Assembly (NCBI GenBank): GCA_903894155.1
Contig: CAITPF010000459.1
Span: forward strand, 1-59,545
Reading direction: 5' to 3'
DNA length: 59,545 bases
Origin: an uncultured beta proteobacterium
Lineage (GTDB): Bacteria > Pseudomonadota > Gammaproteobacteria > Burkholderiales > Burkholderiaceae_B
Within the stretch, counting starts at the first letter, position 1. Every line of letters begins with the position of its first letter. Below are positions 1 to 8,685 of the stretch, piece by piece. Both the position numbers and the translations under genes were made by a program. The notes below the pieces were generated by a model. The model was not told the origin of the DNA. It made no database searches and saw only the letters and a list, made by a program, of their open reading frames with translations.

Positions 1-180
1 CAGATAGACGTCACCCGCCCCGATGGTGATTTCGCCGGGAAGATAGCAATTTGCCGCGCTGTTGTCGCAACAACCGCCCGACTGATGGAACATCAGGTCG
101 CCGTATTTTTCCTTGAGAAACGTCACCAGCTCCAGCGCCGCCGGCGTTGCAATCACCTTTTCAACCATGCCGCTCTCCAT
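1..180 (-). CDS. DUF779 family protein, partial (C-terminus beyond the window)
   Basis: The reverse strand reads about 60 residues of a DUF779 protein, including the family hallmark HQSGGCCDNSAANC with two adjacent cysteines and a third cysteine close by. The frame is still open at the left edge of the window. DUF779 proteins are small, of unknown biochemical role, and are typically found next to aldehyde dehydrogenases of the AldB/ExaC type, as here: the gene lies just downstream of such a dehydrogenase on the same strand. The cysteine cluster suggests metal or cofactor binding, which is inference. Start codons are possible at 180 and at 168; the longer one is given. A terminator-like hairpin sits immediately upstream. 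Confidence 0.82.
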   Translation of the reverse strand, partial: MESGMVEKVIATPAALELVTFLKEKYGDLMFHQSGGCCDNSAANCYLPGEITIGAGDVYL

Positions 181-181
181 T

Positions 182-214
182 GAAAAAGGGGCGAGATCCG
201 CGGATCTCGTCCCC
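182..214 (-). terminator. Terminator- or attenuator-like hairpin between the aldehyde dehydrogenase and DUF779 genes
   Basis: On the reverse strand an 8-bp perfect stem (192-199 with 202-209) is extended by GGGG/CCCC pairing and followed directly by a run of five T (187-183). The order stem, GC-rich base, T run is that of a rho-independent terminator. It lies 2-3 nt before the DUF779 start, so it could limit read-through into that gene. A second, looser inverted repeat pairs GGGGATG at 253-259 with CATCCCC at 273-279. Confidence 0.5.
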
Positions 215-323
215 TCAAAAGGGCGGAATCCCTGGATCCCCTCCCCCCAAAAGGGGATGAACCCATGAATCCCATCCCCTCAGCCGCGCTCGCGCTTCAT
301 CGCGCGCAGCGCGTCAGTCGCGA

Positions 324-1844
324 TCAGAAGAAGCCGAGTTTCTGCTCACTGTAGCTGACCAGAAGGTTCTTGGTTTGCTGGTAGTGATCGAGCATGACCT
401 TGTGGGTCTCGCGGCCGATGCCGGATTCCTTGTATCCGCCGAACGCGGCATGCGCGGGGTAGGCGTGATAGCAATTCGTCCAGACCCGTCCGGCCTTGAT
501 GGCGCGACCCATGCGGTAGGCAACGTTGCCGTTGCGCGACCAGACACCGGCGCCCAGGCCATAGAGCGTGTCGTTGGCGATCGCGAGCGCCTCGGCCTCG
601 TCCTTAAACGTCGTGACGGCCAGGACCGGACCGAAGATCTCTTCCTGGAAGATGCGCATCTTGTTGTGGCCCTTGAAGAGCGTCGGCTCAACGTAGTAGC
701 CGCCTTCAAGGTCGCCGCCCAGGTGTGCCTGACCGCCGCCGATCAGCACTTCGGCGCCTTCCTGCTTGCCCAGGTCAATATACGAGAGGATTTTGGTCAA
801 CTGTTCTTTCGACGCCTGGGCACCCATCATGCTGTCCGAATCGAGCGGGCTGGCATGCTTGATCGCGGCGACACGCTTGAGCACGCGCTCCATGAACTTG
901 TCGTAGATCGATTCCTGGATCAGCGCGCGCGAGGGGCACGTGCAGACTTCACCCTGGTTGAATGCGAAGAGGACCAGGCCTTCGATGGCCTTGTCCAGGA
1001 ACCCATCGTCCTTGTCCATGACGTCGGCAAAGAAAATGTTGGGCGATTTGCCGCCAAGCTCCAGGGTGGCCGGAATCAGGTTGTTGGCGGCGGCTTGCGC
1101 GATGACCCGACCGGTCGTGGTCGAACCTGTGAACGCAATCTTGGCGATCCGCTTGCTGGTGGCAAGCGGAAGCCCGGCTTCGCGGCCATAGCCGTTGACA
1201 ATGTTGAGCACGCCGGGCGGCAGGATGTCGGCGATCAGTTCGGCCAGTATCAGGATGCTGGTCGGCGTCGACTCGGCGGGCTTGAGAACCACGCAGTTGC
1301 CCGCGCCGATCGCCGGGGCCAGTTTCCAGGCGGCCATCAGGATCGGGAAGTTCCAGGGGATGATTTGCCCGACGACGCCCAGGGGTTCCTGGATGTGATA
1401 CGCGACGGTGTTTTCATCGATATTGCTCAGCGCGCCTTCCTGCGCGCGAACACAGCCCGCGAAGTATCGGAAATGGTCGATCGTCAGCGGGATATCGGCA
1501 TTGAGCGTTTCGCGGATTGCCTTGCCGTTGTCAACGGTTTCGGCGTATGCAAGCAGCTCCAGGTTCGCTTCGATGCGATCGGCGATTTTCAGCAGAACAT
1601 TGGCGCGTTCAGCGGCCGGCGTCTTTCCCCAGGCGTCGGCGGCTGCGTGCGCTGCATCCAGGGCCAGTTCGATATCTTCGGCGGTCGAGCGTGCGACCTT
1701 CGTGTAGACCTTTCCGGTGATCGGCGTGATGACGTCGAAATATTGATTCTTAACCGGGGCGACCCACTTGCCGCCAATGAAGTTGTCGTAATGCGATTTG
1801 TAGGCGACTTTGGCGCCAGCAGTACCGGGTTGTGCATAAAGCAT
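324..1844 (-). CDS. NAD(P)-dependent aldehyde dehydrogenase, AldB/ExaC type
   Basis: A 506-residue aldehyde dehydrogenase, the usual family length, oxidising an aldehyde to its carboxylate with NAD(P) in the cytoplasm. Visible catalytic features are the oxyanion Asn in PWNFP (about N165), the general base Glu in LELGGKSPN (about E262) and the nucleophile Cys in NQGEVCTC (about C301). This last motif is typical of the AldB/ExaC acetaldehyde-type group. The ATG at 1844 is chosen because GAGGAGAC precedes it by a good spacing; an in-frame ATG at 1913 overlaps the sigma-54 promoter. It is followed by a DUF779 gene and faces an AcoR-like activator gene, so regulation by that activator is likely. 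The true aldehyde is unknown; ethanol, acetoin or another alcohol pathway would fit. Confidence 0.93.
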   Translation of the reverse strand: MLYAQPGTAGAKVAYKSHYDNFIGGKWVAPVKNQYFDVITPITGKVYTKVARSTAEDIELALDAAHAAADAWGKTPAAERANVLLKIADRIEANLELLAYAETVDNGKAIRETLNADIPLTIDHFRYFAGCVRAQEGALSNIDENTVAYHIQEPLGVVGQIIPWNFPILMAAWKLAPAIGAGNCVVLKPAESTPTSILILAELIADILPPGVLNIVNGYGREAGLPLATSKRIAKIAFTGSTTTGRVIAQAAANNLIPATLELGGKSPNIFFADVMDKDDGFLDKAIEGLVLFAFNQGEVCTCPSRALIQESIYDKFMERVLKRVAAIKHASPLDSDSMMGAQASKEQLTKILSYIDLGKQEGAEVLIGGGQAHLGGDLEGGYYVEPTLFKGHNKMRIFQEEIFGPVLAVTTFKDEAEALAIANDTLYGLGAGVWSRNGNVAYRMGRAIKAGRVWTNCYHAYPAHAAFGGYKESGIGRETHKVMLDHYQQTKNLLVSYSEQKLGFF

Positions 1845-1902
1845 GTTTTGGTCTCCTCGGATGGCAAATGAGTTCGAATTCCCTCGCGGGTCACTCACTC
1901 TA

Positions 1903-1917
1903 TCAATTTCCATGCCA
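1903..1917 (-). promoter_or_regulatory. Sigma-54 (-24/-12) promoter for the aldehyde dehydrogenase
   Basis: The reverse strand reads TGGCATGGAAATTGA. This matches the sigma-54 consensus TGGCAC-N5-TTGC at nearly every conserved position, with the GG and the downstream TTG correctly spaced. It ends 58 nt before the dehydrogenase ATG. The divergent neighbour encodes a sigma-54 activator, which supports the call. Confidence 0.72.
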
Positions 1918-2015
1918 GAGGCGGTGAAATTTTATATCCATATGATTTATAAGATGTTTTATGAATTTCTTCCGATTCGGGGGGCCGGCCGCCCGGTTTG
2001 TCGCCTGATCCAGGA

Positions 2016-2031
2016 TTGGACATCTGTCCAA
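2016..2031. promoter_or_regulatory. Palindromic upstream activator site
   Basis: A perfect inverted repeat TTGGACA-TC-TGTCCAA lies about 100 bp upstream of the sigma-54 promoter, the usual distance for an enhancer site. Two more partial copies follow: TGTGACA at 2035-2041 and GGACA at 2049-2053. The adjacent AcoR-like protein is the likely ligand. That assignment is inference. Confidence 0.55.
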
Positions 2032-2067
2032 TAATGTGACACTTGAGCGGACAGTCGGGCGTTCGCG

Positions 2068-2097
2068 TTGCATACTGCGGTAAGCGGTGCCTATACT
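2068..2097 (+). promoter_or_regulatory. Sigma-70-type promoter for the AcoR-like regulator
   Basis: TTGCAT (2068-2073) and TATACT (2092-2097) are separated by 18 nt and end about 50 nt before the regulator start. The -35 box lies close to the palindromic activator sites, so the regulator might control its own synthesis. Confidence 0.45.
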
Positions 2098-2147
2098 CGG
2101 CCGACTAATAAGGTGGGAAGCGCAGGTTCATCCCCCGGGAGACAGCT

Positions 2148-4094
2148 TTGCAAAACTCTACGCCCGCACCCGCGCTGCGTCAGGCTCGCCAGCACCTCAT
2201 GGAGTTTGGTTGCCCGCCGTCAGGGGTCGTCAATGAGCGGCTTGCACTTTCCTGGCAACGCAGTCTCGCGGCCGGCCTGCAACCGATGGGGAAATTGCTG
2301 GCGAGCGAACACGCGAGCGGCGGTGAGTTGCGCCAGACGCTCACACGCAACCACGAATTGCTCGCGCACTCGCGCCCTGTCATGGAATACCTGTTCGACC
2401 AGGTTCGACACGCGCAGAGCATCGTGATCCTTTCCGACGACCGTGGCATGTTGATGCACACGCTTGGCGACCCGTTTTTCCTGAACAAGGCCGAGCGGAT
2501 TGCACTGGCGACGGGCGCCTGCTGGCTTGAGGAGCAACGCGGCACCAACGCGATCGGCACTGCGATCGCCGAACATGAGCCTGTCCAGATCCATGGCGCC
2601 GAGCATTTTCTCGATCGCAACGGATTCCTGACGTGCTCGGCGGCGCCGATCCGGTCGTACCAGGGCGAGCTCATGGGAATCCTCGATATTTCCTGCGATC
2701 ATCGCAACGGAAATCCGCAAACACTCGGGCTGGTCTCCACGGCGGTGCGGCTGATCGAAAACCGGCTGATGATCTCTGCCCTTCGCAGAAATGTCCGCTT
2801 GCACCTCCACCGGTACGCCGAGGGGATCGGAACCGTGGCCGAGGGGATTGTTGCGGTCGCCGACGATGGCTGGATCATCGGTGCCAACCGCGCCGGGCTC
2901 ACGATGTTGCGCATGGCAGATCACCAGATCGGCGCCCGTCAGCTGACCGACATCGTCGATACCCGGCTCAACGATCTGTTGACGCGCCAGCGACGCCGAC
3001 CCGATCAGCCGGTCCAAGTGCAGCTTCGCGACGGCAGCGTTCTGTTCGTGCAAATCCATCATGAGTCGGGGCTGACAACCACCCTGGCCGCGGGCGCGGC
3101 GCCTGACGCGGCGAGCGGCCCGACCGACCCGTTGTCTGAACTCGATACCGGGGACGAAAAGTGGCGCGCCGCAGCTGCGAAAGCTCGCCGGGTGATCGAC
3201 AAGCCAATCCCGATCGTGATCCAGGGCGAATCGGGCGTGGGCAAGGAGCTGTTCGCCAGGGCAACGCACGACAGCAGCAAGCATCGGGAGGGCGCATTCG
3301 TGGCGATCAACTGTGCCGCGATGCCGGAAAGCCTGATCGAGGCCGAATTGTTCGGCTACGAATCCGGTGCCTTTACCGGTGCCAGAAAGGAAGGCAGGAT
3401 CGGGCGGATTCGCGAGGCCAATGGCGGAACCCTGTTCCTCGACGAAATCGGCGACATGCCCCACGGCATGCAAGGCCGATTGTTGCGCGTGCTCCAGGAG
3501 CGCCAGGTGACGCCGCTCGGCGGCGGACGATCGTTTCAGGTCGATTTTTCGCTCGTGTGCGCGACGAACCGCAATCTGCGTGACGAAGTCGCCAAAGGAA
3601 CGTTCCGGGAAGACCTTTTTTATCGCATCAATGGGCTGACACTGCATCTGCCGGCGCTTCGCGAGCGAACGGATTTCGCCGCGCTATCGAAGCGGTTGCT
3701 CGAGGAGTTCAACCCGGGGCGCGGCGTCTGCATCGACCCTGACCTTTTCGAGAAAATGCGCGCGCATTCCTGGCCGGGAAATATTCGGCAATTGGCCAGC
3801 GTCCTGCGCACGGCGAGCGCGATGCTTGACGATCACGAAGAGTGCATCGGCCTGCAGCATCTGCCGGATGACATCAGCGATGACCTGTTGCTTGTGCAGG
3901 CCAGGGAATCGATGCGCTGGCAGCCTCCGGAGCCCAGCAATCTGCGCGAATTGTCGCGACACGCCGTGCAGCAGGCGCTCGAGAGCAGCCGTGGCAACAT
4001 CTCGTCGGCGGCCCGCTTCCTGGGGATCAGTCGACAGACTTTGTATCGAAAAATCGGTGAATTGAAGGCGTTGCGCTCAGTCGGTGAGGTTTAG
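2148..4094 (+). CDS. Sigma-54-dependent transcriptional activator, AcoR family
   Basis: A 648-residue enhancer-binding protein. The N-terminus has the AcoR-like ALSWQRSLAAGL segment followed by a GAF sensor region with the family signature RGTNAIGTA. A likely PAS-like region lies around residues 225-300. The AAA+ domain has Walker A GESGVGKE (360-367), an intact GAFTGA loop that contacts sigma-54 (407-412) and Walker B LFLDEIG with Asp432/Glu433. The C-terminus (about 600-640) is a Fis-type helix-turn-helix ending SRQTLYRKI. The start is a TTG preceded by GGGAGAC; no better start is seen. It faces the aldehyde dehydrogenase gene, which has a sigma-54 promoter, so it most likely activates that gene in response to a small ligand bound by the GAF region. 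Confidence 0.92.
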   Translation: MQNSTPAPALRQARQHLMEFGCPPSGVVNERLALSWQRSLAAGLQPMGKLLASEHASGGELRQTLTRNHELLAHSRPVMEYLFDQVRHAQSIVILSDDRGMLMHTLGDPFFLNKAERIALATGACWLEEQRGTNAIGTAIAEHEPVQIHGAEHFLDRNGFLTCSAAPIRSYQGELMGILDISCDHRNGNPQTLGLVSTAVRLIENRLMISALRRNVRLHLHRYAEGIGTVAEGIVAVADDGWIIGANRAGLTMLRMADHQIGARQLTDIVDTRLNDLLTRQRRRPDQPVQVQLRDGSVLFVQIHHESGLTTTLAAGAAPDAASGPTDPLSELDTGDEKWRAAAAKARRVIDKPIPIVIQGESGVGKELFARATHDSSKHREGAFVAINCAAMPESLIEAELFGYESGAFTGARKEGRIGRIREANGGTLFLDEIGDMPHGMQGRLLRVLQERQVTPLGGGRSFQVDFSLVCATNRNLRDEVAKGTFREDLFYRINGLTLHLPALRERTDFAALSKRLLEEFNPGRGVCIDPDLFEKMRAHSWPGNIRQLASVLRTASAMLDDHEECIGLQHLPDDISDDLLLVQARESMRWQPPEPSNLRELSRHAVQQALESSRGNISSAARFLGISRQTLYRKIGELKALRSVGEV

Positions 4095-4137
4095 CCGGAT
4101 TTGAGCGCGGCGGCTGGCACTGATTGGGGGAGGAGCA

Positions 4138-5109
4138 ATGACACGAGTACCGTCCATTTACCGCGACCTTGCGCAGGTGCTGACTCTGATGGCCCTGGTC
4201 CTCTGCAGTGGACCTGTCCGGGCGAGCGACTGGCCTACGCAGGCAATCCGGCTCGTCGTTCCGTTTGCCCCCGGGGCCAGCAACGACATTCTCGCGCGCG
4301 CGCTTTCGAAGCCGCTCGGCGACGCCCTTGGGCAGACGGTCGTGGTGGAAAACCGCCCGGGATCGGGAGGATCCGTCGGAGCGAATTTTGTAGCGAAGTC
4401 CAGGCCGGACGGCTATACGTTGATGCTGACCAGCAATGCGCTGGCCTCGGCGAGTGCAGTCCAGGATACGCCATACGATCCGGCCCGGGATTTCGACCTG
4501 ATCGCCCGAGTGGCGAAGTCGCCCTTTGTGATCGTCACGCGCAGGGATTTGCCGGCCAGGACGATTCCCGAACTGATCCGACTGGCCAAGGCCAGCGCAG
4601 CGCCCCTGACCTACGGCACGACCGGCGTTGGCGACAATATTCATCTGGCCACGGCAATGTTCGCCAGCAGGGCGGGGATCGAAATGACTGCAATTGCGTA
4701 CAAAGGGGTATCGCCCGCGCTGTCGGATTTGCTCGCGGGGCGGATTGATTTGCTTTTTACGTCGGTGACTTCCGTCAAGAATACCGCGGCCGTGGAATTG
4801 CCGATCCTTGCGGTATCTTCCCGCGAGCGAAGCCCTTTGGTGGGGCCTTACCCCACAGTCGGCGAATCCGGCATCGATTTTGCCGCCGAAATTTGGTGGG
4901 GCGTATTCGCACCGGCGGGATTGCCCGGCGACATCCGGGGCCGCCTGCATGATGCGATTGAAAAAATACTGGCCGGCCCGGAATTTTCGGCGTTGCTGCG
5001 CAATATGGCCGCGCAGGCTCCGGAAATTTCGTATGCGCAGATGCAGAAGGCGTTCGCCGATGAAGTCGCTGCTTCCCGGGCGATCGCAATCGCTGCCGGC
5101 TTGCGCTGA
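4138..5109 (+). CDS. Bug family tripartite tricarboxylate transporter receptor (1 of 11)
   Basis: A 323-residue periplasmic solute receptor of the Bug (TctC) family. An N-terminal signal peptide ends near residue 30 (RASDWP). The family landmarks follow in order: IRLVVPFAPGASNDILAR (first ligand loop), VVVENRPGSGG, PDGYTL, the second loop YGTTGVGDNIH, and AYKGVSPAL. Such receptors bind carboxylates and related small acids and deliver them to a TctAB membrane component or a sensor; no TctAB is encoded in this window. The ATG at 4138 has GGGGGAGGAG upstream. It lies 43 nt after the AcoR-like gene on the same strand and might be co-transcribed. It is clearly paralogous to the Bug at 13960, sharing the WWGVFAPAGL segment. 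Confidence 0.93.
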   Translation: MTRVPSIYRDLAQVLTLMALVLCSGPVRASDWPTQAIRLVVPFAPGASNDILARALSKPLGDALGQTVVVENRPGSGGSVGANFVAKSRPDGYTLMLTSNALASASAVQDTPYDPARDFDLIARVAKSPFVIVTRRDLPARTIPELIRLAKASAAPLTYGTTGVGDNIHLATAMFASRAGIEMTAIAYKGVSPALSDLLAGRIDLLFTSVTSVKNTAAVELPILAVSSRERSPLVGPYPTVGESGIDFAAEIWWGVFAPAGLPGDIRGRLHDAIEKILAGPEFSALLRNMAAQAPEISYAQMQKAFADEVAASRAIAIAAGLR

Positions 5110-5883
5110 TCACCGCCCCTGGAAGACCGGCGGGCGCTTTTCGAGAAACGCACGCTGCGCCTCTTTGGCGTCTTCGGTTTTGGAAATGGCGGCTGTCATG
5201 TCCTGCTCGTAGCGGTATCCGTCGCGCAGGGTCATGTCTTCGATGGCGTTGAGCGTCTGTTTGGCCAGACAAACGGCCAGCGGGCTCTTGTCGGCGATGG
5301 TCCCGGCCAGCGCGAGCGCAGCCGACAGGAGATCCTCGGGTGGCACCACCTGATTGACCACGCCAAGGCGCAGCAACTCGTCGGCCTTGACCCGATAGCC
5401 GGTGAGCGCCATCTGGCGCAGCATCGAATGACCGAAGAGCCGGCTTGCGTGTTTGGCACCACCCATGAGGCCGACGTCGATTTCCGGGAGCCCGAGGACA
5501 GCCTTCTCGGAGGCGATCAGGATATCGGCGGATGCTGCCAGCACCAGCCCTGCGCCGAGCGCCGGACCGTTGATCGCGGCGATGACGGGTTTTGCGCATT
5601 CCCGGATGGCGTGAAAGCACTCTCTTGACCGGCGCAGATGCGCGGTCAGGTCGCCGGGACCCTTGATGACGGCGCTTCGGCCCTTGAGATCGGCGCCAGC
5701 GCAAAAGATCTTGCCTTCCCCGGTCAGAACGACCGAGCGGATGGCGTCGGTTTCTGAGAACAAGTCAAGGCAAGCGGTCAGCTCGTCGCTGAGCGTACGC
5801 GAGTACGCGTTGACCGGCGGGTAGTTGAGTTTGATCAACCCGACATGACCAATCATTTCAACAATAATCTGGGTGTATTCCAT
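5110..5883 (-). CDS. Enoyl-CoA hydratase/isomerase family protein
   Basis: A 257-residue crotonase-fold protein. It shows the oxyanion-hole segment FCAGADLKG (about 60-70), the second oxyanion region INGPALGAGLVLA, and the catalytic-loop motif LPEIDVGLMGG. The first catalytic Glu of hydratases (in PEI) is present. The second (normally A-E-x-x-x-TG) is Gln in LRQMALTG, so it may be an isomerase, or a hydratase with altered chemistry. It is the last gene of a leftward operon with Bug, CoA ligase and fused acyl-CoA dehydrogenase, consistent with a beta-oxidation-like step on a CoA ester. Its stop codon abuts the stop codon of the convergent Bug gene with no spacer. Confidence 0.9.
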   Translation of the reverse strand: MEYTQIIVEMIGHVGLIKLNYPPVNAYSRTLSDELTACLDLFSETDAIRSVVLTGEGKIFCAGADLKGRSAVIKGPGDLTAHLRRSRECFHAIRECAKPVIAAINGPALGAGLVLAASADILIASEKAVLGLPEIDVGLMGGAKHASRLFGHSMLRQMALTGYRVKADELLRLGVVNQVVPPEDLLSAALALAGTIADKSPLAVCLAKQTLNAIEDMTLRDGYRYEQDMTAAISKTEDAKEAQRAFLEKRPPVFQGR

Positions 5884-5904
5884 GTTGTGTCGACTCTCGA
5901 AAAG

Positions 5905-6867
5905 TTAGTTTGCGGAGGCGCCGGACGCCTTGACGACGGCTCCCCATTTCGCATAATCGGCCTTGACGCGCGTGAGGAATTCCTCCGGAGAAATAATGGC
6001 GGCCTCGAAGGCCTGCTGGGCCAGGCGTTGCTGGAAATCCGGTGCGCGAACCGATTCGGCGATGGCTTGGTGCAACCGGTCGATGACCTGAGGCGGTATG
6101 CCCGCGGGGCCCGCCACGCCCATCCATCCGGTGACGTCAAAGCCGGTGATGCCTTGTTCGGCCATGGTCGGAACGCCGGGTAGCAGTGCAGACCGCTTGG
6201 GCCCGCTCACGCCCAGCGCGCGCACACGTCCGGCGTCGACCGGCGGTGCGCCTGTTGAAATGACGTCGAACAGAAAGGTCAGGTTGCCTGCAATCACGTC
6301 GTTGAGCGCCGCGGCGCTGCCTTTATAGGGCGCATGCTGTGCCTTGATTCCCTGGCTTTTGCTGAAAAGCTCACCGGCGAGGTGGCTGGTTGTCCCGACG
6401 CCGCCCGATCCGAAATTCATCTTGTCCGGGTTCGCCTTGCCATAGGCAATCAGTTCCGTCAGTGTCTTCTGGGGTGTGTTGGGATTGACCAGCAACACAA
6501 GCTCATAGTTGCCGATGGTCGTGATGTACGAGAAATCCTTCAACGGGTCATACCCGATCTTGGCGAAGACGAAGGGATTGATCGTTTGCGTCCCAACGGT
6601 GATCAGCATGATGGTGTAGCCGTCGGGTGCCGAGCGGATCGTGTACTCCGCTGCCACGCTGCCGCCGGCGCCAGGGCGATTTTCCACGATCACCCGCTGC
6701 CCGATCACGTCCGTGAGTTTGGCCGCCAGCGTGCGGCCGAGCAGGTCCGTGGGGCCGCCTGCAGCAAAGGGGATGATCAAATTGATGGGCCGTGCGGGAT
6801 AGGTCTGTGCGTGGGCAACCGCACAACACAGGAGGCTCAGGATGAGTGATGTCAGGATTCGTTGCAT
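5905..6867 (-). CDS. Bug family solute receptor (2 of 11)
   Basis: A 320-residue Bug receptor. The signal peptide is MQRILTSLILSLLCCAVAHA, then mature QTYPARPINLIIPFAAGG. Landmarks: VIVENRPGAGGS, PDGYTIM, FGSGGVGTTSHLAGELF and HAPYKGSAAAL. The ATG at 6867 fits the signal peptide and has CGAGGAC upstream; a longer in-frame start at 6933 would place charged residues before the signal. It sits between the CoA ligase and the enoyl-CoA hydratase on the same strand, so its ligand is probably the acid that the ligase activates. That link is inference from position. Confidence 0.93.
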   Translation of the reverse strand: MQRILTSLILSLLCCAVAHAQTYPARPINLIIPFAAGGPTDLLGRTLAAKLTDVIGQRVIVENRPGAGGSVAAEYTIRSAPDGYTIMLITVGTQTINPFVFAKIGYDPLKDFSYITTIGNYELVLLVNPNTPQKTLTELIAYGKANPDKMNFGSGGVGTTSHLAGELFSKSQGIKAQHAPYKGSAAALNDVIAGNLTFLFDVISTGAPPVDAGRVRALGVSGPKRSALLPGVPTMAEQGITGFDVTGWMGVAGPAGIPPQVIDRLHQAIAESVRAPDFQQRLAQQAFEAAIISPEEFLTRVKADYAKWGAVVKASGASAN

Positions 6868-6955
6868 GTTGGTGTCCTCGTCCGTGTCTTCGGGTTGAAC
6901 AGAACGTGTCACGGGCAGGTTGCCGTGTGCCACGCCTGGGCTGTTGCACTTGTGA

Positions 6956-8683
6956 TTACGCTTGCTTCTGCTCCATTGCTTCGATCAAATCCTTGCGAAT
7001 CTGGGATTTCCTGACTTTGCCGGCGGCCGTGGTGGGAAGCGACTCCAGAAGCTCAAGTTGCTCCGGGAATTTCTGGCGGGCAACCCCGGCCTCCTGCAGG
7101 ATCGCCGTCATGTCGGCGAACGTGAACCCCTCTGCCGTGCGAGGCACTACGACTGCGCACACGCGTTCACCGCGCTCCCCGTCGGGCATGCCGATGACGG
7201 CGATTTCAGCCACGCCAGGGTGTCGGACAAGAATGTTCTCCAACTCCTTGGTGCTGATGTTCTCGCCCTTGCGGATCACGATATCTTTCTTGCGACCCGT
7301 GATCGTGATGTACCGATCCGCATCGAGAAATCCCAGGTCGCCCGTGCGGAACCAGCCGTCTTCGTCGAAGGCCTTGTCGTTCAGTTCGGGCCGGTGGTAT
7401 CCCATGGACATGTCAGGCCCGCGTGTCAGGATTTCACCGATTTCCCCAGACCCCAGCACCCGGGATGCGTCATCGGGGTCAACGCACTTCATCTCGATGT
7501 GGGAGTGCAGCAAACCATCAGTCGTGGCGCTTTTGGTCTCGTCGGAATAGAGTACGCCGCTGATCGTGGGGTGCTCGGTGCAACCGTAGGACCGGTATGC
7601 ACGCAGGCCGTGCGCCTGGGCGTCAAGGATGAGGCTGGGAGGGACGTCTGCGCCGCCACAGCGAAAAGAGCGCAGGCTGCTGATGTCGTGCTTCCGGGCG
7701 TCCTCGTTGTAAAGCAGGTCGCGCAGGAAGGGCGTCGCGCCCACAGTCCAGGTGCAGCGCTCCTGCTCGATGATCCGCGCAGCCTCGGCGGGAACCCAGG
7801 TGTCGAACAGGCATACTTTGTTGCCGCGGATAAACGGAAGGATCAGGGTGTAGACGAGACCCGTCACATGTGTGACGGGGGATGCACCGAAAAGCACGTC
7901 ATGATCATCGATCCGGTTCATCTCAATCATGTTGATCAGGTCGAACAGCAGAATGTTCTGCGTATGTTCAACGCCCTTCGGATCGGCCTCCGTGCCCGAC
8001 GTGTACAGGAGGTAGCTGAGCGCGTCGGGGTGGATTGAAGCGCCTTCAGGGTGCTTTCCGGCGAATTCTCGCAACAGCGTGTCGAAATGCAACAGCCCCG
8101 GCACCGGATCACCGCACACCATGATGTGCCGGGGTTTGACGTGCAGACGTGCGGCAAGCGCGGGATAGTCGAATCCGCGGTATGTGTCGGGAATGACCAG
8201 AAGCGCTGTACCCGCGTCTTCCAGGATGTAGTTGAGCTCTTTCTCGCGGTAGATGGGCACCACCGGGTTCACCACGGCGCCGATCCGCAGGCAAGCCAGG
8301 TGAAGAACCACGGCCTGCACCCAGTTGGGCAACTGGAAGGTAACGACGTCGCCCGATCCAATGCCCAGTGACTCAAGCGCGCTCGCCATCGCCTCGACGC
8401 TTTGCATCACCTGGGCAAAGGTATAACGCGCTCCCCGATCGACGACCGCAACAGCATTTGCTTTTCGCTGCAGATAGTCGCCGATGAAGTCGATCAGGTT
8501 TCGGCCCGGCCAGACGCTGCGGTAGCGGTGTGGCGTGGCTGGGTCGAAGCGCAACGGCCATCGGGTGTTGTCGGTTGAAATGCGTGACACGGCAATGAAT
8601 CCTTCGGGTGGTTGCGGCAATCGACCGCTTGGTGTGACCGGGTGCGCGGCAAGCCCCGTCGCGCAGGGCGACGGGGCGGTCAA
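6956..8683 (-). CDS. AMP-forming acyl-CoA synthetase, cyclohexanecarboxylate-CoA-ligase-like
   Basis: An adenylate-forming CoA ligase of up to 575 residues, activating a carboxylic acid to its CoA thioester with ATP. The phosphate loop reads YTSGTEADPKGVEHT; the EA replacing the common TG is, from memory, seen in AliA-like alicyclic acid ligases. Other motifs are YGCTEHP, WFRTGDLG, the hinge GRKKDIVIRKGENIS, and the C-terminal catalytic Lys in TTAAGKVRK. The start is uncertain: TTG at 8683, 2 nt after the acyl-CoA dehydrogenase stop with GGAAGA upstream, is the coupled choice; GTG at 8590 is an alternative. Together with the fused dehydrogenase upstream and the hydratase downstream it suggests degradation of a cyclic or branched acid. 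Confidence 0.88.
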   Translation of the reverse strand: MTAPSPCATGLAAHPVTPSGRLPQPPEGFIAVSRISTDNTRWPLRFDPATPHRYRSVWPGRNLIDFIGDYLQRKANAVAVVDRGARYTFAQVMQSVEAMASALESLGIGSGDVVTFQLPNWVQAVVLHLACLRIGAVVNPVVPIYREKELNYILEDAGTALLVIPDTYRGFDYPALAARLHVKPRHIMVCGDPVPGLLHFDTLLREFAGKHPEGASIHPDALSYLLYTSGTEADPKGVEHTQNILLFDLINMIEMNRIDDHDVLFGASPVTHVTGLVYTLILPFIRGNKVCLFDTWVPAEAARIIEQERCTWTVGATPFLRDLLYNEDARKHDISSLRSFRCGGADVPPSLILDAQAHGLRAYRSYGCTEHPTISGVLYSDETKSATTDGLLHSHIEMKCVDPDDASRVLGSGEIGEILTRGPDMSMGYHRPELNDKAFDEDGWFRTGDLGFLDADRYITITGRKKDIVIRKGENISTKELENILVRHPGVAEIAVIGMPDGERGERVCAVVVPRTAEGFTFADMTAILQEAGVARQKFPEQLELLESLPTTAAGKVRKSQIRKDLIEAMEQKQA

Positions 8684-8685
8684 GA

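Noticed and set aside
375-1871. Long open frame on the plus strand opposite the aldehyde dehydrogenase
   Set aside because: High-GC shadow frame; the reverse frame has full aldehyde dehydrogenase motifs and this one has none.
2220-3647. Long reverse-strand frame across the AcoR-like gene
   Set aside because: Antisense shadow of a gene with intact sigma-54 activator motifs; no recognisable domains.
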